A stretch of DNA of 5,898 nt from an uncultured Oscillospiraceae bacterium (GTDB taxonomy: Bacteria > Bacillota > Clostridia > Oscillospirales > Ruminococcaceae), in assembly GCA_910587335.1 (NCBI GenBank), contig CAJUMG010000017.1, positions 1 to 5,898 of the forward strand, written 5' to 3'. Every line of letters starts with the position of its first letter. Within the stretch, counting starts at the first letter, position 1. Made by a program: the position numbers and the translations under genes. The notes beneath the pieces are model-generated. The model did no database searches. It saw only the letters and a program-made list of their open reading frames with translations, and was not told where the DNA came from. Of this stretch, positions 1-4,117 are shown piece by piece.

Positions 1-49
1 GGGAACGGCAAAATTTTTTACACTTCTCTTACTTCTTTATCTCACATGA

Positions 50-544
50 GCAAATGCCCAGGGCTACTTTGACGCTGAGAACACCGAGGAAGCCCGCTAC
101 GAGAAACGAAAGGCGATGAACGCCCAGCGGATCGTGGATTACAAAAACGGCAGCTACGAGCTGGGCGGCGGTGTGGTCGATCCCCTGCCGGAGGACGCCC
201 CGTTTTTTGTCAAAGATTACTACGACTACTACAAGACCGTCCGGGGCTACCACGCCCGCTCCCTTAACTCCAACGGCGGCTGGAACAAAATCGGCTGTAT
301 GTCCTTCTATAACCAGCCTATCCTCTGCTACGCCGGCGAGATTCGCAGCGCCGTTCTGCTGGTCCACGGAGAGAAGGCTCACTCCTGCTATTTCAGCAGG
401 GACGCTTTTGGGAAGCTGACCGGAGACAACAAGGAGCTGCTCATCATCCCTGATGCTGTGCATACCGATCTGTACGATGGCGGCGGCAAGAATGCAATCC
501 CCTTTGACAAGCTGACAGCTTTCTTTCAGGAAAATCTTTGCTAA
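50..544 (+). pseudogene. Alpha/beta hydrolase (DLH/YcjY-like), C-terminal fragment
   Basis: The readable part gives about 164 residues that match, from memory, the C-terminal half of clostridial alpha/beta hydrolases of the dienelactone hydrolase/YcjY-like type. Landmarks are the segment with DYYDYYKTVRGYHARS (near 217-264), NSNGGWNK, the SAVLLVHGEKAHS strand carrying the likely catalytic acid (near 349-385), and the PDAVHTDLYD loop with the likely catalytic His (near 449-478). The nucleophile elbow (GxSxG) should lie upstream but is absent: the frame is closed by TGA at 47-49, right before the family-like residues ANAQGYFD begin. The preceding bases read TSLSHMS in another frame (31-51), vaguely like the expected TSTMYDMS, which suggests a frameshift near 49-52. 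The only in-frame ATG (116) has no well-spaced ribosome binding site and would give a domain without a nucleophile. The stop (542-544) overlaps the ribosome binding site of the next gene, so both were probably one operon. Substrate is unknown. With only 49 bases upstream, a sequencing error or a window-edge effect cannot be excluded. Confidence 0.7.
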
Positions 545-550
545 AGGAGG
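543..550 (+). promoter_or_regulatory. Strong Shine-Dalgarno AAAGGAGG for the flavin reductase remnant
   Basis: AAAGGAGG ends 6 bases before the ATG at 557 and overlaps the TAA stop of the hydrolase fragment, which points to a formerly tightly coupled operon. It shows that the remnant's start is the authentic ancestral start even though the gene body has been lost. Confidence 0.75.
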
Positions 551-556
551 CTGCCC

Positions 557-755
557 ATGCAAATCTTACTGTTAAACGGAAGCGCCCGCAAAAGTGGCCG
601 CACCTATCTGGCATTGGCCAAAATTGCCGAGCCGCTTCAGGCGGAACCTAGGCCGATATATGGCGTGGCTTCTGAAATCTATCCGGGCCGGAAGCCAGCA
701 AGGCGTAATCCCGCCTATTGCGGAGACGGCCCACTGGACCAATTTTAATCGGTGA
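557..755 (+). pseudogene. NAD(P)H-dependent FMN reductase/flavodoxin-family oxidoreductase, internally deleted
   Basis: The first ~27 codons from ATG 557 read MQILLLNGSARKSGRTYLAL and on, the typical first strand and FMN-phosphate loop (LNGSxRKxGxT) of the NADPH-dependent FMN reductase family. After about 640 this frame loses all resemblance and stops at 746-748. In the next frame, from about 642 to the TGA at 753-755, the sequence reads RNLGRYMAWLLKSIRAG and ends PPIAETAHWTNFNR. That matches, from memory, the conserved C-terminus of the same family (RTLGRNMAWLLKCIEAG...TNFIR). The start and end of one gene are therefore joined near 636-645, out of frame, with the middle missing. Relatives are about 200-230 residues, so roughly 450-500 bases are gone. 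The flavin and nicotinamide sites cannot form. A 63-residue peptide could still be made from the good ribosome binding site, but it should have no enzymatic role. The C-terminal stop overlaps the ribosome binding site of the next gene. Confidence 0.75.
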
Positions 756-765
756 GGGTGACTGT

Positions 766-2607
766 ATGAAAAAAAGACTTTTTTCTTTCGCAACGGCAGT
801 CTGTATGCTCTGTCTGCTGACCGTGACCTCCTGTTCTGGGGCGGAGGTTCCCGCAGCCAGCAGCAAAACAGATGTGAATAGCGTAGCGCTTACGTCTGAA
901 ACCCAGCCGAGCCCGACGGCAGACAGCAAAGTCCTGGTGGCCTATTTCTCCGCCACCAATACCACCCGCCCCCTGGCGGAGTACGCGGCAGATATTCTAA
1001 ACGCAGACCTCTACGAGATCATCCCGGAGGTTCCCTATACGGACGCCGACCTGGCCTACTACACAGGTGGCAGGGCCGACCAGGAGCAGAACGATTCCTC
1101 CGCCCGACCCGCCATCTCCGGGGGTGTCGGCAACATGGCGGATTATGATGTGGTGTTCCTTGGCTATCCCATCTGGCACGGCCAAGCGCCGAAGATCATC
1201 TACACCTTTCTAGAAAGCTACGACTTTACCGGAAAGACTATCGTTCCCTTCTGCACCTCCCACTCCAGCGGTATCGGCTCCAGCGACACCAACCTGCACC
1301 CTCTGACCAGCGGTGCGAATTGGCTCGCCGGACGCCGGTTTGCCGGCGGAGCCTCCCGGAGCGAGATGGAGGAATGGATCGGCGGCTTGGAGCTGCCCGC
1401 TCCCGAAAATACCGCCGCAATAAAAATCAATGTTTCGTTCAATGGACATACCTATCCCGCCACTCTGGCGGATAATCCCTCCGCAAAAGCCTTCGCCGAA
1501 TTATTAAATAGCGGTCCGCTGACGGTTTCCACCCACGACTACGGCAGCTTTGAGAAGGTCGGAGCGTTAGGAACCACGCTGCCCCGAAACGACGAGCAAA
1601 TCACGAGCACAACAGGGGATATTATCCTCTATCAAGGGAATCAAATCACCGTTTACTATGCGGAGAATTCCTGGAGCTTTACCCGACTTGGCAAAATTGA
1701 CAATCCCAGCGGCCTGCGGGCAGCCCTTGGCGGTGGAGATGTGGATATTACGTTTTCCTTAGCTTCCAACGTTCCCGGTAAGCTCAGCTTTGAAACCAAA
1801 ACCGTTACCCTGAACAGCGGCTATGAAATGCCCATCAACGGCCTGGGGACTTACAGCCTTCATGGGGAAACCTGTGTAAACGCTGTAAAGTCCGCTTTAG
1901 CTAACGGTGTCCGGCTCATTGACACAGCTTCCGCTTACGGAAACGAGAAGGAAGTGGGACAAGCTATTCGGGAGGCGATGGAGGAGCTGGGTATCCCACG
2001 GGAAGAAATTTTCGTGATCACGAAGATTTACCCCGGCAGCGAGATGGCGGACCCGGAAACCGCCATTCAAGCCTGTCTGGACCGGCTGGACATCGGCTAT
2101 GTGGATATGATGCTGCTCCACCACCCCGACCGGAACGATGTCAAGGCGTATCAGGCGATGGAAAAATTTGTGGCGGCGGGAAAGATCCGCTCCATCGGCC
2201 TGTCCAACTGGTATGTGAAGGAGTTGGAAGAATTTCTCCCTCAGGTGACCATCACCCCGGCACTGGTGCAGAACGAGATTCACCCCTACTATCAGGAAAA
2301 CGATGTGATCCCCTACATGCAGGACCTGGGCATTGTGGTGCAGGGCTGGTATCCCCTGGGAGGGCGGGGACATACCGCGGAGCTGCTGGGCGATGAAGTG
2401 ATCTCCGCCATCGCCAAAAGCCACGGTGTATCCTCGGCCCAGGTGATCCTCCGGTGGAATCTGCAAAAGGGCGTGGTGGTCATCCCCGGCTCCAGCAATC
2501 CGGACCATATCAAGGAGAACACCGAGCTGTACGGCTTTGCGTTGACCGAGGCTGAGATGGCGCAGATCAATGCCCTTGACCGGAACGAAAAGCACGATTG
2601 GTATTGA
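766..2607 (+). CDS. Lipoprotein fusion: flavodoxin + cyclophilin-like + aldo/keto reductase
   Basis: This is an intact 613-residue gene. I start it at ATG 766, not at the upstream in-frame ATG 718, because residue 1 then begins a lipoprotein signal (MKKR, hydrophobic stretch, VTSC lipobox, lipidated Cys23) and GAGGGTG lies at 754-760. Residues ~24-54 are a Ser/Thr/Ala-rich linker. Residues ~55-210 are a flavodoxin domain with the FMN-phosphate loop YFSATNTTR (60-68), GYPIWHGQAP (133-142) and PFCTSHSSGIGSS (161-173). Residues ~218-333 resemble the cyclophilin-like domain often found behind such flavodoxins (TLPRND, GDIILYQGN, WSFTRLGKI). Residues ~341-613 are a complete aldo/keto reductase of the 2,5-diketogluconate reductase type, with tetrad Asp386, Tyr391, Lys420 and His452, plus GLSNW (478-482), QNEIHP (502-507) and IPGSSNPDHIKEN (573-585) at the NADPH side. 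A plausible role is flavin- and NADPH-linked carbonyl reduction at the membrane, substrate unknown. Oddly, a lipobox predicts an extracytoplasmic location, where NADPH is not expected. It follows two decayed redox genes and precedes a strong terminator. Confidence 0.92.
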   Translation: MKKRLFSFATAVCMLCLLTVTSCSGAEVPAASSKTDVNSVALTSETQPSPTADSKVLVAYFSATNTTRPLAEYAADILNADLYEIIPEVPYTDADLAYYTGGRADQEQNDSSARPAISGGVGNMADYDVVFLGYPIWHGQAPKIIYTFLESYDFTGKTIVPFCTSHSSGIGSSDTNLHPLTSGANWLAGRRFAGGASRSEMEEWIGGLELPAPENTAAIKINVSFNGHTYPATLADNPSAKAFAELLNSGPLTVSTHDYGSFEKVGALGTTLPRNDEQITSTTGDIILYQGNQITVYYAENSWSFTRLGKIDNPSGLRAALGGGDVDITFSLASNVPGKLSFETKTVTLNSGYEMPINGLGTYSLHGETCVNAVKSALANGVRLIDTASAYGNEKEVGQAIREAMEELGIPREEIFVITKIYPGSEMADPETAIQACLDRLDIGYVDMMLLHHPDRNDVKAYQAMEKFVAAGKIRSIGLSNWYVKELEEFLPQVTITPALVQNEIHPYYQENDVIPYMQDLGIVVQGWYPLGGRGHTAELLGDEVISAIAKSHGVSSAQVILRWNLQKGVVVIPGSSNPDHIKENTELYGFALTEAEMAQINALDRNEKHDWY

Positions 2608-2684
2608 TACAATAAAAGAACAAACTACCGCACGACAGCAAAGGAAAAAGCCCGTCGTACAAGCAGCGATATTTTCACACGCCT

Positions 2685-2730
2685 AACAGCGGCGGTTTTG
2701 GATCACTCAAAACCACCGCTGTTTTTGTTA
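2685..2730 (+). terminator. Rho-independent terminator after the redox cluster
   Basis: A 16-base arm at 2685-2700 (AACAGCGGCGGTTTTG) pairs with 2708-2723 with a single C/A mismatch across a 7-base loop. The transcript continues as TTTTTGTTA, a good U tract on the plus strand only. It lies 77 bases after the stop of the fusion gene. No T run follows the stem on the minus strand, so it should act only on plus-strand transcripts. Confidence 0.88.
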
Positions 2731-2792
2731 TAGGCAGCACATAACCATTGAACCATAATAGAAGGGCACGTCAAAAAAGCAAGACATCATCT

Positions 2793-2825
2793 GGGAGTGT
2801 TCCATCCATGTGTATGAACATTCCC
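2793..2825. other. Inverted repeat downstream of the SLOG gene
   Basis: GGGAGTGTTC at 2793-2802 is complementary to GAACATTCCC at 2816-2825, allowing one G-U pair in plus-strand RNA (an A/C mismatch in minus-strand RNA), with a 13-base loop. It begins 7 bases past the stop of the minus-strand SLOG gene. A run of six Ts on the minus strand (2773-2778) lies about 14 bases beyond the stem, too far for a standard terminator. It may be a weak terminator or 3'-end stabiliser, or chance. The rest of the 2731-2831 gap shows nothing recognisable. Confidence 0.35.
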
Positions 2826-2831
2826 TCAAGA

Positions 2832-3389
2832 TCATAGCTGAAAGAATAGTTGTTCATCTTCTTCCGGCGGCTTAAGCTGTACCAGAAGAAGGGTTTTGGG
2901 ATCCAATAGCCAAATTTCACGTTTTTTGCTTTGAGCATACCGAACGGTCGAGGCCGTTCCGCCGCTGCTGCCGCCGTCGTAAACCGCCAGCAAAATATCG
3001 GCATGATCCACCATCCAGCGATTTCGTTCCATCATACAGTACGGCGTGTAAGTTTCATGCAGACAAACACGCTCATCACTCAAAAGCAGAATTTCGTTGT
3101 ATTCATAGCGAAAGCTTTCTGGCCACCGATCCGCCTGATTGGAACAGGGCTGAACTGTGATCAGCCGCAGATCCTTTTGTCCCTGCTGCTTTAAAACTTC
3201 CCGTGCCGCCCATAAATCTACCCCTTGGGCCATTCCGCTGATGAAGGTAGTCACTCCCCTGTCCACCAAGGATGAAATAGCCAGCCCAATAGCGTTTTTT
3301 ATCCGTATACAGTCGGGATGCGCCTCTTGATAGCCAAAGGCAAAATGAGAGGGACGATGCCCAGTAAATGCACAAACTCTCTGATCCAA
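2832..3389 (-). CDS. SLOG family protein (YpsA/DUF1273-like)
   Basis: This 185-residue protein has the marks of the YpsA-type SLOG family, Rossmann-like proteins related to DprA and lysine-decarboxylase-like nucleotide-binding folds. These are CAFTGHRP at the N-terminus (residues 6-13), FISGMAQGVDLWAA (49-62, glycine-rich loop with an acidic residue), and VYDGGSSGGTAST (136-148, second glycine-rich ligand-binding loop). The length is normal for the family. I choose TTG 3389 as start because GGAGG (minus strand, 3401-3397) lies exactly 7 bases upstream and the resulting MDQRVCAFTGHRP fits the family's usual N-terminus. The alternative ATG at 3419 falls inside the predicted -10 box and would add ten atypical residues. 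The family is thought to bind nucleotides or nucleotide-derived ligands; a precise function cannot be read here. It is divergent from the acetyltransferase gene and appears monocistronic. Confidence 0.9.
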   Translation of the reverse strand: MDQRVCAFTGHRPSHFAFGYQEAHPDCIRIKNAIGLAISSLVDRGVTTFISGMAQGVDLWAAREVLKQQGQKDLRLITVQPCSNQADRWPESFRYEYNEILLLSDERVCLHETYTPYCMMERNRWMVDHADILLAVYDGGSSGGTASTVRYAQSKKREIWLLDPKTLLLVQLKPPEEDEQLFFQL

Positions 3390-3396
3390 TCTTTCG

Positions 3397-3405
3397 CCTC
3401 CTTTT
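3397..3405 (-). promoter_or_regulatory. Shine-Dalgarno deciding a TTG start for the SLOG gene
   Basis: Read on the minus strand this is AAAAGGAGG, followed by seven bases (CGAAAGA) and then TTG. No comparable site precedes the upstream ATG at 3419. This supports TTG as the initiation codon. Confidence 0.75.
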
Positions 3406-3414
3406 TCTTTTCTA

Positions 3415-3443
3415 ATCATACACTATAATGGACAAACCGGCAA
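3415..3443 (-). promoter_or_regulatory. Predicted sigma-A-type promoter of the SLOG gene
   Basis: On the minus strand TTGCCG (3443-3438) and TATGAT (3420-3415) are separated by exactly 17 bases. This matches consensus at 4/6 and 5/6. Transcription would begin near 3408, leaving a leader of roughly 19 bases before the TTG and covering the ribosome binding site. The prediction is by eye only. Confidence 0.55.
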
Positions 3444-3463
3444 CGTCTTTCTTCGCCACTTAC

Positions 3464-3492
3464 TTGTATTTCTGATGTGTATGTGATAGGAT
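3464..3492 (+). promoter_or_regulatory. Predicted sigma-A-type promoter of the GNAT gene
   Basis: TTGTAT (3464-3469) and TAGGAT (3487-3492) are 17 bases apart, and the -10 is preceded by TGA, giving an extended TGn motif that can offset the imperfect hexamer. Transcription would start near 3499, upstream of the AAGGGG ribosome binding site (3511-3516), which lies 8 bases before ATG 3525. The site does not overlap the divergent SLOG promoter; about 20 bases separate the two -35 boxes. Confidence 0.5.
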
Positions 3493-3524
3493 GAAAGAAA
3501 TTTTTCAAAAAAGGGGAAAAGAAA

Positions 3525-4040
3525 ATGCAGTTGTATCTTGTAAAGCCTTCCAGCGATCTGGAGCAGGCTTATGAAAACTTTCGTACTGATTGGAAACAGC
3601 GGCAGGAAAAAATCGTCCCTTTCGCTGTTCGGGGAGACGGTTTAACCTATCCACAGCTGTTGCAGACTCTGCGTCGCCGGGAAACTGCTCCGGAAGAAGG
3701 TCAGGTCCCCGCTACCGTCTTTTTTCTTATAAACGAAAAACAGGAGATCTTAGGCGCGATTGATATTCGCCACCGGTTAAACGACTATTTGCTTTCCTAC
3801 GGCGGACATATTGGATACGGTGTGCGGCCTTCATACCGCGGCAGAGGACTAGCCGCCAAAATGCTTTCTATGGCTCTGCCCTATGTAAAAAAGCTTGGGA
3901 TCGACCGGGCGCTCATCACCTGTGATAAAGAAAATCCTGCGTCTGCTCAGACAATTCTGCGTTGTGGCGGTGTGTTAGAGGACGAGCGGCTTTTAGAAGG
4001 CGAATGGGTTCAGCGGTATTGGATTGAGCTGCCGTGTTAA
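3525..4040 (+). CDS. GNAT family N-acetyltransferase
   Basis: This is an intact 171-residue protein. It should transfer an acetyl group from acetyl-CoA to an amine in the cytoplasm; the acceptor is unknown. The acetyl-CoA site is visible as YGVRPSYRGRGLAAKML (98-114), with the pyrophosphate-binding R-G-x-G-[LA] loop at 105-110. It is preceded by the beta4-like strand EILGAIDIRHRLNDYLLSYGGHIG (74-97). The following DKENPASAQTILRCGGV (134-150) is the usual C-terminal GNAT motif with Asn137 before the alpha4 helix, and the protein ends in a QRYWIEL strand. This tail and the LNDYLLSYGGHIGYGVRP core resemble the COG3981-type 'predicted acetyltransferase' group, recalled rather than searched. Start ATG 3525 has AAGGGG at 3511-3516. 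It has its own promoter, is divergent from the SLOG gene, and ends at a shared terminator with the convergent membrane-protein gene. Confidence 0.92.
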   Translation: MQLYLVKPSSDLEQAYENFRTDWKQRQEKIVPFAVRGDGLTYPQLLQTLRRRETAPEEGQVPATVFFLINEKQEILGAIDIRHRLNDYLLSYGGHIGYGVRPSYRGRGLAAKMLSMALPYVKKLGIDRALITCDKENPASAQTILRCGGVLEDERLLEGEWVQRYWIELPC

Positions 4041-4079
4041 AAAGCGGAGGGAAAGACAAAAATGTCTTCCCTCCGCTTT
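4039..4079. terminator. Bidirectional terminator between convergent genes
   Basis: The arm 4041-4058 (AAAGCGGAGGGAAAGACA) pairs with 4063-4079 over 17 base pairs with one bulged A, closed by an AAAA loop. On the minus strand the stem is followed by TTTTT (4043-4039), a good U tract ending transcription from the membrane-subunit gene. On the plus strand only an interrupted T tract follows (TTTCACTTTT). It directly abuts the GNAT stop codon and lies 38 bases beyond the stop of the minus-strand gene, so it probably serves both. Confidence 0.85.
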
Positions 4080-4117
4080 CACTTTTGGATTTCCCTTGTA
4101 CCTGGTCACGCTAAAAA

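Noticed and set aside
116..544. Treating ATG 116 as a genuine start of a 142-residue hydrolase
   Set aside because: Family-like residues continue upstream of it (to about position 50), no well-spaced ribosome binding site precedes it, and the product would lack the catalytic nucleophile.
29..562. Long minus-strand open frame opposite the hydrolase fragment (177 codons)
   Set aside because: It is an antisense shadow: the plus-strand frame carries recognisable hydrolase motifs, while the minus frame has low-complexity Val/Ala-rich sequence and no family signature.
718..765. Upstream in-frame ATG at 718 as start of the lipoprotein fusion
   Set aside because: It would bury the signal peptide behind 16 extra residues, overlaps the end of the flavin reductase remnant and lacks a ribosome binding site; ATG 766 has both a signal peptide and a site.
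1897..2595. Minus-strand open frame of 232 codons opposite the aldo/keto reductase
   Set aside because: The plus strand encodes an aldo/keto reductase with all catalytic residues; the antisense frame is rich in His and Gly with no recognisable domain, typical of a shadow of GC-rich codons.
2771..3004. Minus-strand 77-codon frame overlapping the 3' end of the SLOG gene
   Set aside because: It lies mostly inside the SLOG gene in another frame, lacks a ribosome binding site and family motifs.
3424..3429. Perfect TATAAT on the plus strand upstream of the GNAT gene
   Set aside because: No acceptable -35 box lies 16-18 bases upstream (the region is CTTTTT-like), and a better-placed extended -10 promoter exists at 3464-3492.
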